Below are positions 33,385 to 41,908 of a stretch of 64,000 nucleotides of DNA, piece after piece (position 1 is the stretch's first letter; each line of letters starts with the position of its first letter). The DNA is from DATCMH01 sp036563505 (GTDB taxonomy: Bacteria; Pseudomonadota; Alphaproteobacteria; Rhizobiales; Beijerinckiaceae), in contig DATCMH010000002.1 of the NCBI GenBank assembly GCA_036563505.1, forward strand, positions 186,001 to 250,000, given 5' to 3'. Under the pieces are notes generated by a model. It did not search any database. It was not told the origin of the DNA and was given only the letters and a program-made list of their open reading frames with translations. The position numbers and the translations under genes were made by a program.

Positions 33385-34809
33385 TCAGCCCTCCCGGTCC
33401 GGGATCTCCAGGCGGAAGAGCGCTCCGACGGGGGTGTCGACGAGCGCGAGACGGCCGCCGTGCAGGCGCGCGAGTTCGGCGGCGATCGGGAGGCCGAGGC
33501 CGGTGCCGCCGGAGCGCGCCGAGCCCTGGAAGGCGGAGAACAGGCTTTGCCGCGCCCGGGGCGGCACGCCGGGACCGTTGTCCGCCACCTCGATGGTGGC
33601 GACCCGGCCCTGGCGGGCGGCGCGCAGGATCACGATCGGCTCGCCCTCGCTCGCGCCGGCCTGACTTAAGGCCTGGACGGCGTTGCGCACGAGGTTCACC
33701 AGGATGCGGGTGAGTTGGTCCGGATCGGCATCGACCACGAGCCCCTCCGGAACCTCGGCCGCGAAGCGGATCGCCGCGCCAGGCGCGAGGCCGGTGAGGT
33801 CGGCCAACTCCTCGACGAGGGGTTCGAGGGGCAGCCGCTGCCGCTGCGGCGGGGGCTCGGCGGCGCGGCCGTAGGATAGCGTCGCCTCGCAGAAGGCGAT
33901 GGCGCGGTCGAGGGTCGCGACGAGGCGGGGCGCGACGCGCTGCACGGTCGGATCGGTCGCTCGCTCCAGGCGGTCTGTGAGGAGTTGCGCCGTCGTGAGC
34001 ATGTTGCGCAGCTCGTGGTTGATCTTGCTCACCGCGAGGCCGAGATCGGCCAAGCGCCGGCGCTGGCGCAACTCGCCGGCCAGCGCCTCCTCCATGCGGG
34101 CGAGCGACCGCTCGGCCTGGCCGATCTCGTCCCGCCGGCGCGAGGGGGCGATGAGGCCCGATCCGCTCTCCGGCCCTTCCGTGAAAGCGGTGATGCTACC
34201 GATGAGCCGGCGCAGGGGCCGCACGATCGCGCCCTGCAGCGCGAGGTACACGAGGCTCGCGGTGATGCCGGAGATGAGGAGGGACAGGAGCAGGATGTTG
34301 CGCGAGAACTCCGCCATCGCCTCCCGAAGGGGCGCCTCGTCGAGGACGATCTCCACGAACTCGACGCCCATCCCCGCGCCGATGACGCGGATCGGCTTGT
34401 CGGCGGGGCTGACGAGGGTGGCAAAGGCATCCGCGATGAGGGTCTGCCAGCCGGATTGGCGCAGGTCCACCACGCGGTCGACGGGCGGCGGTGTCGCCCC
34501 GCCCAGCGCCAGCATCCGCCGCGTGCCGCCGCCGCGCACGGCGATGGCCCGCGCTCCGACACCCTCCAGGAGCCGCTGCTCGATCTCCTGCGGCAGGCCG
34601 CCCGCCGGCGCGGCGTCGAGCACGAGCGCCGCGACCTGCGCCGCCGCCAGACGATCGTTGAGCCAGTTGCGCCGGAAATTGGCGACGGAGGGCACGTAGA
34701 TCAGCACCTCCGCCAGCATGACGAAGGCGACCGTGAGGAGGAGAAGGCGCGCCGACAATCCCGGCGCCGGCAGGCGCGGCCGCTGACGGATGGGAAGCGG
34801 CGCCGTCAT
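33385..34809 (-). CDS. Membrane sensor histidine kinase
   Basis: A 474-residue two-TM kinase: TM1 at about residues 20-40, periplasmic sensor, TM2 at about 171-191, HAMP-like linker (ALQGAIVRPLRRLIGSI), a phospho-acceptor in SKINHELRNMLT (His265) and a HATPase with NLVRNAVQAL, DNGPGVP and GTGLGLPIA. No response regulator is next to it. Its start is 2 nt after the stop of the flavoprotein gene, so it belongs to a three-gene unit with the flavoprotein and a TVP38 protein. Confidence 0.92.
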   Translation of the reverse strand: MTAPLPIRQRPRLPAPGLSARLLLLTVAFVMLAEVLIYVPSVANFRRNWLNDRLAAAQVAALVLDAAPAGGLPQEIEQRLLEGVGARAIAVRGGGTRRMLALGGATPPPVDRVVDLRQSGWQTLIADAFATLVSPADKPIRVIGAGMGVEFVEIVLDEAPLREAMAEFSRNILLLSLLISGITASLVYLALQGAIVRPLRRLIGSITAFTEGPESGSGLIAPSRRRDEIGQAERSLARMEEALAGELRQRRRLADLGLAVSKINHELRNMLTTAQLLTDRLERATDPTVQRVAPRLVATLDRAIAFCEATLSYGRAAEPPPQRQRLPLEPLVEELADLTGLAPGAAIRFAAEVPEGLVVDADPDQLTRILVNLVRNAVQALSQAGASEGEPIVILRAARQGRVATIEVADNGPGVPPRARQSLFSAFQGSARSGGTGLGLPIAAELARLHGGRLALVDTPVGALFRLEIPDREG

Positions 34810-34811
34810 CC

Positions 34812-36266
34812 TCAGCCGAACCGTCTCAGCAGGCTAAGCGCCCGCCGCACCCAAGGGCTCTGGGCCGAGGGCCGCAGGAACTCCACCGCGGCGCGCTTCG
34901 AGACCTCGGAGAGCGTCGGGTAAGGCATCACGATGCCGGCGAGATCCCGGATCTTCAGGCCCTTGGCGACGGCGAGCGTCCAGAGCGGGATGAGGTCGCC
35001 GGCGCCCGGCGCGGCGATGCTGCAGCCGAGAATCGCACCCTTGGGCGTGACGAGCACCTTGACGTGGCCGTCCGGCCGGCGCTCGGCCTGGGCACGGTCG
35101 TTCTCGGCGACGGGCCAGCGCAGGATGCGGAACGCACGGCCGGCGGCTCGGGCCTCGGCCTCGGTGAGCCCGACGCTCGCGAGCTCGGGGTCGGTGTAGA
35201 TCGTTCGCGGGATCGCGGCGAGGTCGACTTTCGCCGGCACACGGAACAGGGCCCGGCGGATGACGAGCCCGGCATGGTAATTGGCGACGTGGGTGAAGCG
35301 GTAGGGCCCGCCGCCCGCGCCCGCGCAATCGCCGACGGCGTAGACGCGCCGGTTCGTGGTGCGCAGCCCGGCATCGACCGTGATGCCCGCCGGCTCCACC
35401 GCGATCCCGGCCGCCTCGAGGCCGAGCCCTTCCGTCGACGGCCGGCGTCCGGCGGCGACGAGAAGGTGGCTGCCTTCGAGGGTTTCGCCGCCCGCAAGGT
35501 GCAGGAGGATCGTCTCGCCCCGCCGCTCGGCGCGCTCGACGGCCGCCGCCGTCCACAAGACGACGCCGTCGCGCCGGAGCGCGCGCTCCACCACCGCGGC
35601 CATCTCCGGGTCCTCGCGGGGGAGAAGGCGGCCGGCCTCGACCAGGGTAACAGGGGCGCCAAGGCGCCGGTGAGCCTGGGCGAGTTCGATGCCGATCGGC
35701 CCGCCACCGAGGACAAGCAGGTGGCGCGGCGTCTCGGCGAGGTCGAAGACCGTCTCGTTCGTGAGGTAGGGCACGTCGTCGAGCCCCGGGATCGGAGGCG
35801 CGGCGGGGCGCGACCCGGTGGCAAGGACGAAGCGCCGGGCGCGGATGAGCTGACCGCCGGCTTCCAGGCTGCGCCGGTCGGTGAACCGCCCCTCCGCCGC
35901 GATGACGCGAACGCCCATGGCCCCATAGCGCTCGGCGGAATCATTTGGCGCGATAGCGGCCATGACGTGCCGCACATGGGCGCGCACTCGGCCCATATCG
36001 ACCCGGGGCTCCCCGGCCTCGACGCCGAAGGCTCCCGCCTCGCGGACGGCGGCAGCGCGGTCGGCCGCGGCGATGAGGGCTTTCGAGGGCACGCAGCCGA
36101 CGTTGAGGCAGTCGCCCCCGAGCGCCCCTTTCTCCACCAGGACGACGGACACGCCGAAGGAGGCGGCGATGGCCGCGACCGAGAGGCCGCCCGAGCCGGC
36201 GCCGACGACGCACAGGTCAGGGGTGAGAATATCGGCCACGCCGCGCTCCGATCCGAGACGATCCAA
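34812..36266 (-). CDS. Flavoprotein disulfide reductase (mercuric reductase/dihydrolipoamide dehydrogenase-like)
   Basis: A 484-residue FAD/NAD(P) pyridine nucleotide-disulfide oxidoreductase. FAD motif VVGAGSGGLSVAAIAASFG, redox-active pair GGDCLNVGCVPSK, NAD motif LVLGGGPIGIELAQ and second FAD motif VYAVGDCAG. At the C-terminus the usual HxHPTxxE proton-donor site of dihydrolipoamide dehydrogenase reads MPYPTLSEV, so both histidines are absent. It is therefore probably not a true Lpd. The electron acceptor is unknown. It lies 3 nt after the TVP38 gene. Confidence 0.9.
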   Translation of the reverse strand: MDRLGSERGVADILTPDLCVVGAGSGGLSVAAIAASFGVSVVLVEKGALGGDCLNVGCVPSKALIAAADRAAAVREAGAFGVEAGEPRVDMGRVRAHVRHVMAAIAPNDSAERYGAMGVRVIAAEGRFTDRRSLEAGGQLIRARRFVLATGSRPAAPPIPGLDDVPYLTNETVFDLAETPRHLLVLGGGPIGIELAQAHRRLGAPVTLVEAGRLLPREDPEMAAVVERALRRDGVVLWTAAAVERAERRGETILLHLAGGETLEGSHLLVAAGRRPSTEGLGLEAAGIAVEPAGITVDAGLRTTNRRVYAVGDCAGAGGGPYRFTHVANYHAGLVIRRALFRVPAKVDLAAIPRTIYTDPELASVGLTEAEARAAGRAFRILRWPVAENDRAQAERRPDGHVKVLVTPKGAILGCSIAAPGAGDLIPLWTLAVAKGLKIRDLAGIVMPYPTLSEVSKRAAVEFLRPSAQSPWVRRALSLLRRFG

Positions 36267-36269
36267 CGG

Positions 36270-37070
36270 TTAAGGGGTCCCGCCCCCTGCGTCGAGGGCC
36301 GGTCCGAACCGGCGCTTCGCGATGATGGCGGCGAGCGACAGGAGCCCGAGGCCGGCGATGGCGGCGATCATTTCCGGTGTGACGAGGTCGCGCACGCCGA
36401 TGGCGAGGGGGCACTCGGCACGGCCGGCGACCCGGCAGGCTTCCTGCGCCGCCTGCTGCGCCTCGATGACGTTGTCGAGACCGGCGCCCGCGACGGCGAA
36501 GGCCAGCGTACCGGGCAGGATGCCGGCGAGCGTCGCCCCGGCGAAGGTGAGAAGCCGCATCCCGACGAGCCCGGCGGCGAGGTTGACGAGCCAGAACGGG
36601 AAAAGGGGGATGAGGCGAAGCGTGAGGAGATAGAAGAAGGAGTCGCGCTTGAACCCCGCCGCGAGCTTCTGGAGCGTCGCGCCGCCTTTCGCGACGAGAA
36701 CGTCGGCGAAGGAGTTGCGAGCCGCGAGGAAGACGAGGCTGGCGCCCGTCGTCGCGGCCAGGACCGCGAGCATTCCGCCGAGCTTCCAGCCGAAGAGAAG
36801 GCCGCCCATCGCCGTGAACCACCAGGCGCCGGGCAGGGAGAGCGCGACCGCAGCGATGTAGACAGCGACGTAAGTGAGGCTCGCGAGCACGGGGCGGGCC
36901 TCGACCAGCAAGGCCACGGCCTGGCGCTGCGCCACGATCGCCTCCACGCCGAGCACGCGATGCAGTCCCGCCCCGAGGGCGAGCGCCCCGGCGGCAAGCA
37001 GCAGGGCCAGAGGCCACCAGCGCGGGAGGCGCCGAGGCGCGGGCGTGTACTCAGGGTCTGGCGGATTCAT
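36270..37070 (-). CDS. TVP38/TMEM64 family membrane protein
   Basis: A 266-residue protein with about six membrane segments and the SNARE-associated/DedA-like core: ALSLPGAWWFTAMGGLLFGW, LRLIPLFPFWLVNLAAGLVG and AGILPGTLAFAVAGAGL. I took ATG 37070 (MNPPDPEYTPAP); an open extension to 37139 adds residues with no family character. Genes for TVP38 proteins and mercuric-reductase-like flavoproteins are often found together, as here. Confidence 0.88.
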   Translation of the reverse strand: MNPPDPEYTPAPRRLPRWWPLALLLAAGALALGAGLHRVLGVEAIVAQRQAVALLVEARPVLASLTYVAVYIAAVALSLPGAWWFTAMGGLLFGWKLGGMLAVLAATTGASLVFLAARNSFADVLVAKGGATLQKLAAGFKRDSFFYLLTLRLIPLFPFWLVNLAAGLVGMRLLTFAGATLAGILPGTLAFAVAGAGLDNVIEAQQAAQEACRVAGRAECPLAIGVRDLVTPEMIAAIAGLGLLSLAAIIAKRRFGPALDAGGGTP

Positions 37071-37159
37071 CAGTGCGATCGAGGACTCTAGCGAAGGGCG
37101 TTCTACGCCGCGCCCGAGCCAAACGCATCCGGACATCACGCCGTCGTGACAGGGTGTTT

Positions 37160-37325
37160 TTGCCTTCTCCCCTCGTGGGAGACGGTGCCCGGCGTGAGCC
37201 GGGCAGATGAGGCGGTGGTGGACGTAGGTCCGAGGGGCGGCGAGCCCCCCTCACCCCCGCGCTGACGCGCTTGCTCGCACGGAACCTTGCGTTCCGCGCG
37301 AGCCCTCTCCCCGGCTGGGAGAGGA
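37160..37325. repeat. Repeat family B, copy 1
   Basis: CCTTCTCCCCTCGTGGGAG, then TGCCCGGCGTGAGCCGGGC (a 6-7 bp stem around GTGA) and GATGAGG. A second half with CCCTCTCCCCGGCTGGGAGA closes the unit. The same plan recurs at 42096, 46700, 46907 and 52530. Confidence 0.85.
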
Positions 37326-37377
37326 GGAGCGCGCACCACCCTATCAGACGATCGACCACAGAACCGATACTCGGATG

Positions 37378-37588
37378 CTCAACTCCTCTCCCTTCCGGGG
37401 AGAGGGCTTCGCCTGCGGAACGGCAGGCGAAGCAAGCGAACCAGAGGTGAGCGAGGGTGAGGGGAAGCAGGGCATAAGCTCGAACGGCTCAACACACCCC
37501 CTGTCGTTCGCGGGCTCGACCCGCGAACCTCGGCGCGAAGCCACGCCCGCCCCCGAACCGAGATGGCCAACTCAAGCCCGGCAATGAC
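37378..37588. repeat. Composite repeat B+C, copy 1
   Basis: A B part (CTCCTCTCCCTTCCGGGGAG ... GGTGAGGGGAA) is followed after about 38 bp by a C part, which runs from GTCGTTCGCGGGCTCGACCC to CAAGCCCGGCAATGAC. The spacer resembles that in the copies at 41978 and 52530. The C part has dyad ends (GCGGGCTCGACCCGC). Confidence 0.85.
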
Positions 37589-37806
37589 AGAATGTGGGTG
37601 AGAGGCCGAACCTCCCCGGCATGGTTCGCGCCCAGGCCCGGCGCGTTGACTTCGGCCCCCCGTTCCCGTATCACCCGCGCCATGTGAGGCGGCGTCCCGT
37701 GGCGGGCGCCCCTCGTGTTTTGGCAGACCTTTGGCGGGATCGACGCGCCGAGCGACCCTCGAGAACGGGTTCGCGCCGCGGGTCTCGCGCGACCGGAGAG
37801 AAGGCC

Positions 37807-37941
37807 GTGAAGAGGACGTATCAACCGAGCAAGCTCGTGCGCAAGCGCCGCCACGGCTTCCGTGCCCGCATGGCGACGAAGGGCGGCCGCAAGGTCATCG
37901 CCGCGCGCCGCGCCCACGGCCGCAAACGCCTCTCCGCCTGA
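37807..37941 (+). CDS. rpmH: 50S ribosomal protein L34
   Basis: A 44-residue basic ribosomal protein: MKRTYQPSKLVRKRRHGFRA, then RMATKGGRKVIAARRAHGRK. The start is GTG at 37807, read as Met. It is the first gene of the conserved rpmH-rnpA-yidC-engB locus. Confidence 0.98.
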   Translation: MKRTYQPSKLVRKRRHGFRARMATKGGRKVIAARRAHGRKRLSA

Positions 37942-37978
37942 CGCTTCCTCGGCCCCGCTCATGCGCGGGACGCGCGCG

Positions 37979-38470
37979 ATGCCGGTCGGGCGCCTGACGA
38001 AACGCGCGGACTTCCTCGCGGCGGCCTCGGGCCGCCGTTTCCACACCGAGCGCATGACGGTGCAGGGGCGCCCGCGCCCGGATCTCGCCGCCCCGCCGTC
38101 CTTGCGCTTCGGCTTCACGGTAACGAAGCGCGTCGGCAACGCGCCCCAGCGCAACCGGATCAAGCGGCGTCTTCGCGTCGCGGCGCGCGACGCCGCCGCT
38201 CAGCTTGACGCGGCCCGCCCGCGTGACGACATCGGGCCGACCGGGGACACCGTCGCCGCGGCGAGCGCCCGTTCCGACGGCGCGGTCCTCGACGTGGTGG
38301 TGATCGCCCGGCAGCCGCTCCTGTCCGCGCCCTACGAGACCATCGTCGCCGATCTCGCCAGGGCGCTCGGGACGGTCCGCAAACCCAAATCGCCCTCGGC
38401 GCGCCCGGACCGGCCGGGCCGCTCCCCCACTCTCAAGGACGGCGCGAGCCGCGACCCCTCCGATGCGTGA
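37979..38470 (+). CDS. rnpA: Ribonuclease P protein component
   Basis: A 163-residue protein subunit of RNase P, which processes tRNA 5' ends. Core motifs: GRLTKRADFLAAASGRRFH, LRFGFTVTKRVGNAPQRNRI (RNR motif) and KRRLRVAARDAA. It is longer than the usual roughly 120 residues: there is an insert rich in Asp/Ala before LDVVVIARQPLL and a basic C-terminal tail. ATG 37979 is taken; ATG 37961 in frame is the alternative. The 3' end overlaps yidC by 8 nt. Confidence 0.94.
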   Translation: MPVGRLTKRADFLAAASGRRFHTERMTVQGRPRPDLAAPPSLRFGFTVTKRVGNAPQRNRIKRRLRVAARDAAAQLDAARPRDDIGPTGDTVAAASARSDGAVLDVVVIARQPLLSAPYETIVADLARALGTVRKPKSPSARPDRPGRSPTLKDGASRDPSDA

Positions 38471-40322
38471 CGACAACAAGAACCTCCTGCTCGCCATCGC
38501 GCTCTCGGCGGCGGTTCTGTTCGGCTGGCAGTTCTTCTTCGCCGGGCCGCAGATGGAGCGGCAGCGCCAGGCGCAGATCGCCCAGCAGCAGCAGGCCCGC
38601 CCGCCCGCGGTGCCCGGCCAGCCGAGCCCGAGCGAGGCCGGCGGACCCGCCCTGCCCCAGCCTGGCACGGTGCCCGGCGCGCCCTCCGTTCCAGGCGCAG
38701 GCCCGGTCGAGACCCGCGAGGCGGCGCTCGCCCGCTCGCCTCGCGTGCGGGTGGAAAGCGGCGGCCTTATCGGCTCCATCGCCCTGAGGGGCGGCCGCAT
38801 CGATGACGTCACCTTGCGCAATTACCGCGAGACGGTGGACCCGAGGAGCCCCAACGTGGTGCTGTTCTCGCCGTCGGGCAGCCCGAACCCGTACTACGCC
38901 GAGTTCGGCTGGGTGGGGACGGTGCCGGGCGGAACGCCCACCGCGGACACCCTCTGGACCGCCGACGGAACGCTTCTCACCCCGCAGCGGCCCCTGATGC
39001 TCACCTTCGACAACGGCCAGGGCCTCGTCTTCCGCCGGACCGTCACGGTCGACGACAAGTTCATGTTCACGGTGCGCGACGCGGTGGAGAACCGCGGCAC
39101 GGCGCCTGCGACCCTCTACAGCTACGGGCTCGTCTCGCGCCACGGCAAGCCGACGACGCTCGGCTACTACGTGCTCCACGAGGGCCTGATCGGCGTGCTC
39201 GGCGACAAGGGCCTGCAGGAATACACCTACGACGCCATCGCCAAGGAAGCTCCGGTTCCCGGCCAGACCACCCGCGGCAAGCTGTGGGACGGCGTCACCG
39301 GCGGTTTTGTCGGCATCACCGACAAGTACTGGGCCGCCGCCACGATCCCGGATCAGGGCCAGGCCTATCAGGGCAGCTTCACCGAGCGCACCGACGGCGC
39401 GGTCAAGATCTACCAGGCGAACCTTCTGGGCGAGGCGCGCATCCTCCAGCCCGGCGCGACGACGGAGGTGCAGCAGCGCCTCTTCGCCGGCGCCAAGGAG
39501 GTCTCGACCGTCGATGCCTACAGCGCGGCGCTCGGCATCAAGAACTTCGACCTGCTCATCGACTGGGGCTGGTTCTACTTCATCACCAAGCCGCTCTTCA
39601 AAGTGATGGATTTCCTCTATCACCTTGTCGGCAATTTCGGCGTGGCGATCCTGCTCGTCACGGTGCTGCTCAAAGGGATCTTCTTCCCGCTCGCCAGCAA
39701 GTCCTACGCCTCCATGGCCAAGATGAAGGCCGTGCAGCCGGAGATGGTGGCGATCCGCGAGCGCTTTGCTGACGACAAGATGAAGCAGCAGCAGGCGCTG
39801 ATGGAACTCTACAAGAAGGAGAAGATCAACCCGGTCGCCGGCTGCTGGCCCGTGCTGATCCAGATCCCGGTCTTTTTCGCGCTCTACAAGGTGCTGTTCG
39901 TCACCATCGAGATGCGCCACGCGCCGTTCTTCGGCTGGGTGCGGGATCTGGCAGCGCCGGACCCGAGCAACATCTTCAACCCCTTCGGCGTCCTGCCCTT
40001 CGACCCGGCCGCGGCGCCGGTCATCGGCTCGCTCCTGCATCTCGGCATCTGGCCCATCCTGATGGGCATCACGATGTTCCTGCAGATGAAGATGAACCCG
40101 GAGCCGCCGGACCCGATCCAGAAGACGATGTTCGCCTGGATGCCGGTGATCTTCACCTTCATGCTCGGCTCGTTCCCGGCCGGCCTCGTGATCTACTGGG
40201 CCTGGAACAACCTGCTCTCCATCGCGCAGCAATATTACATCATGCGCAAGAACGGGGTGAAGGTGGAGCTGTGGGACAACCTGCGCGGCCTGTTCACCCG
40301 CAAGGCCGAGGCCAAGGGCTAG
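38463..40322 (+). CDS. yidC: Membrane protein insertase YidC
   Basis: A 619-residue insertase that puts proteins into the inner membrane alone or with SecYEG. The N-terminal TM is NLLLAIALSAAVLFGWQFFF, with a Pro/Gln/Ala-rich linker and a periplasmic beta domain (residues about 90-350). The conserved five-TM core follows (about 360-600), with NFGVAILLVTVLLKGIFFPL, NPVAGCWPVLIQIPVFFALY and a basic tail. It starts inside the rnpA 3' end. Confidence 0.97.
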   Translation: MRDDNKNLLLAIALSAAVLFGWQFFFAGPQMERQRQAQIAQQQQARPPAVPGQPSPSEAGGPALPQPGTVPGAPSVPGAGPVETREAALARSPRVRVESGGLIGSIALRGGRIDDVTLRNYRETVDPRSPNVVLFSPSGSPNPYYAEFGWVGTVPGGTPTADTLWTADGTLLTPQRPLMLTFDNGQGLVFRRTVTVDDKFMFTVRDAVENRGTAPATLYSYGLVSRHGKPTTLGYYVLHEGLIGVLGDKGLQEYTYDAIAKEAPVPGQTTRGKLWDGVTGGFVGITDKYWAAATIPDQGQAYQGSFTERTDGAVKIYQANLLGEARILQPGATTEVQQRLFAGAKEVSTVDAYSAALGIKNFDLLIDWGWFYFITKPLFKVMDFLYHLVGNFGVAILLVTVLLKGIFFPLASKSYASMAKMKAVQPEMVAIRERFADDKMKQQQALMELYKKEKINPVAGCWPVLIQIPVFFALYKVLFVTIEMRHAPFFGWVRDLAAPDPSNIFNPFGVLPFDPAAAPVIGSLLHLGIWPILMGITMFLQMKMNPEPPDPIQKTMFAWMPVIFTFMLGSFPAGLVIYWAWNNLLSIAQQYYIMRKNGVKVELWDNLRGLFTRKAEAKG

Positions 40323-40327
40323 GGGCG

Positions 40328-40975
40328 TTGAGCGAACCCGAGGCGCCCGACTACGCCGAGATCGGCCGCAAGCTCTTCGCGGGCGAGGCTGGGTTCTTCT
40401 GGGCGGCGAGCCGCCTCGACAACCTGCCCCCCATGGAACGCCCGGAGATCGCGGTCGCCGGGCGCTCCAACGTGGGCAAGTCGAGCCTCGTCAACGCGCT
40501 CACCGGGCGCAAGACCCTGGCGCGCACCTCGCACACGCCGGGTCGCACCCAGGAACTCAACTTCTTCCATATCGGGAACCGGCTCGACCTCGTCGACATG
40601 CCGGGCTACGGCTACGCCGCCGTGGAGAAGAGCAAGGTCCAGGCTTGGACGAAGCTCATCCACGACTTCCTGCGCGGCCGGGCGAACCTCGCCCGCATCT
40701 ACCTCCTCATCGACGCCCGCCACGGCATCAAGGCGGTGGACGCCGAGGTGCTGGACAGCCTCGACCAGGCCGCGGTGTCCTACCAGGTCGTTCTCACGAA
40801 GGCGGACGAGTTGCGCGGCAGCGCTCTGGAGGCTCGGGTGGCCGAGACCGCGGCCGCCATCGCCCGGCGCCCCGCGGCCTACCCGGACATCCGTCCGACC
40901 TCGAGCCGATCGGGCCTCGGCGTCGCGGAGCTGCGGGGCGACATCGCCAAGCTCCTCGCCGAGCGGGGCGGCTGA
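40328..40975 (+). CDS. engB: Ribosome biogenesis GTP-binding protein EngB/YihA
   Basis: A 215-residue TRAFAC GTPase required for large-subunit assembly. G1 AVAGRSNVGKSSLVNAL, G2/G3 region SHTPGRTQELNFF and DMPGYGYA, G4 TKADEL. The start is TTG at 40328 (LSEPEAPDYAEIGRKLF), 5 nt after the yidC stop. A GTG further upstream lies inside yidC and is less likely. Confidence 0.95.
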   Translation: MSEPEAPDYAEIGRKLFAGEAGFFWAASRLDNLPPMERPEIAVAGRSNVGKSSLVNALTGRKTLARTSHTPGRTQELNFFHIGNRLDLVDMPGYGYAAVEKSKVQAWTKLIHDFLRGRANLARIYLLIDARHGIKAVDAEVLDSLDQAAVSYQVVLTKADELRGSALEARVAETAAAIARRPAAYPDIRPTSSRSGLGVAELRGDIAKLLAERGG

Positions 40976-40977
40976 CG

Positions 40978-41343
40978 ATGGCGGAGCGCGCCCTGGCCGC
41001 GCTCGCCGGCCTGGCGGGGCTTCTCGGCGTCGCCGTCTCCGCCGCGGCGGCCCATGCGGGAGGCGGAACGAGCCTCGACACCGCGGGCCGTTTTCTCCTC
41101 ATTCACGCCGCGGCGATGCTCGCCGTCGCGAGTGCCTTGCGGGCAGCGCTGCTCGCGCGCCCTCTCGGCACCCTTGCAGGCTTCCTCATGGCGGCCGGCA
41201 CCGCCCTGTTCTGCGGCGACTTGGCCCGGCGCGGCTTCCAGGGCGCGGCCCTGTTCCCGATGGCGGCGCCAGTGGGCGGCGTCCTGCTGATGAGCGGCTG
41301 GTTCATGCTCGCGGCCGCCGCGCTTTGGCCGCGGCGGGGGTGA
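40978..41343 (+). CDS. DUF423 family membrane protein
   Basis: A 121-residue protein with four membrane helices: ALAGLAGLLGVAVSAAAAHA, RFLLIHAAAMLAVASALRAA, GTLAGFLMAAGTALFCGDL and AAPVGGVLLMSGWFMLAAAA. This layout is typical of DUF423. It starts 2 nt after the engB stop, so it is co-transcribed. In many relatives argB follows engB; it does not here. Confidence 0.87.
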   Translation: MAERALAALAGLAGLLGVAVSAAAAHAGGGTSLDTAGRFLLIHAAAMLAVASALRAALLARPLGTLAGFLMAAGTALFCGDLARRGFQGAALFPMAAPVGGVLLMSGWFMLAAAALWPRRG

Positions 41344-41378
41344 AACACGCCCTCGTCGATGGGTCCTACCCGAGGCAT

Positions 41379-41410
41379 GAAAAAGGCCCCCACCGGTGGC
41401 GAGGGCCTGA
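41379..41410 (-). terminator. Intrinsic terminator for the DUF2852 gene
   Basis: Read on the minus strand: GGCCCTCGCCACCGGTGGGG then GCCTTTTTCAT, a strong GC hairpin (AGGCCC with GGGCCT, 41384-41408, plus an inner CACC/GGTG stem) followed by five T residues. It ends the leftward DUF2852 transcript. On the plus strand it follows DUF423 but lacks a T-run there. Confidence 0.85.
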
Positions 41411-41434
41411 CGTCAGATCAGTACGACCTTGCGA

Positions 41435-41875
41435 TCAGGCCATGGTCGGCGCGTCGCCGCGCCGGCGGCGCATGTAGGCGTCGAACTCCTCGCGATCCTT
41501 TGCGCGCTTGAGGTCCTCGACGAAGGTCGCGAAGTCCTGCGCTTCCTCCTCGAGACGCCGGCGCTCGGCCTCGAGACGCTCGAGCTCGCCGCGGCGGTAC
41601 TCGTCGAAGGCGAGGTTTCCCGTCGAGCGGAAGCCTCGGCCGCGACCGGGCCCGCCATCGAAGGCGCGGGCGAAGTTTGCCTCGAAGTAGCTCTTCCAGT
41701 CCTTGGGCACGGGATAGCCCATCACCTTCCAGGCGATGTAGCCGAGCGCCGCTGGCCAGAAGAAGACGAAGCCGAGGATGATCCCGGCGATCTCAAGCCC
41801 CTTGCTGGGGCGGCGACGCTGGTGACGCCAGGGTCCGGTCGCAGGACCCCAAGCGGTTTGGGCAGTGAACGACAT
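41435..41875 (-). CDS. DUF2852 family protein
   Basis: A 146-residue protein with one membrane helix (GLEIAGIILGFVFFWPAALG, about residues 26-50) and a long charged coiled-coil tail (RRGELERLEAERRRLEEEA, FVEDLKRAKDREEFDAYMRR). The layout matches DUF2852 of Alphaproteobacteria; function unknown. ATG 41875 begins MSFTAQTAWGPATGPW; the frame is open to 41908. It is followed by a clear terminator. Confidence 0.85.
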   Translation of the reverse strand: MSFTAQTAWGPATGPWRHQRRRPSKGLEIAGIILGFVFFWPAALGYIAWKVMGYPVPKDWKSYFEANFARAFDGGPGRGRGFRSTGNLAFDEYRRGELERLEAERRRLEEEAQDFATFVEDLKRAKDREEFDAYMRRRRGDAPTMA

Positions 41876-41908
41876 GAGCGGGACTCCGCATGTAAATGTC
41901 AACAACAT

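Larger units (their letters stand above)
37071..37806. other. Repeat-filled gap before rpmH
   Basis: About 740 bp without a gene. It holds a family-B hairpin set (37160-37325), then a composite B+C repeat (37378-37588). The last 220 bp before rpmH should contain its promoter, which I cannot place with confidence. Confidence 0.6.

Noticed and set aside
34812..36266. Assignment of the flavoprotein as dihydrolipoamide dehydrogenase (GcvL/Lpd)
   Set aside because: It lacks both histidines of the HxHPTxxE active site (MPYPTLSEV instead) and is not linked to lipoyl-enzyme genes.
41384..41408. Terminator for the rightward engB-DUF423 transcript
   Set aside because: The T-run follows the hairpin only on the minus strand; on the plus strand it is followed by GACGTCAG, so I assign it to the leftward DUF2852 gene only.
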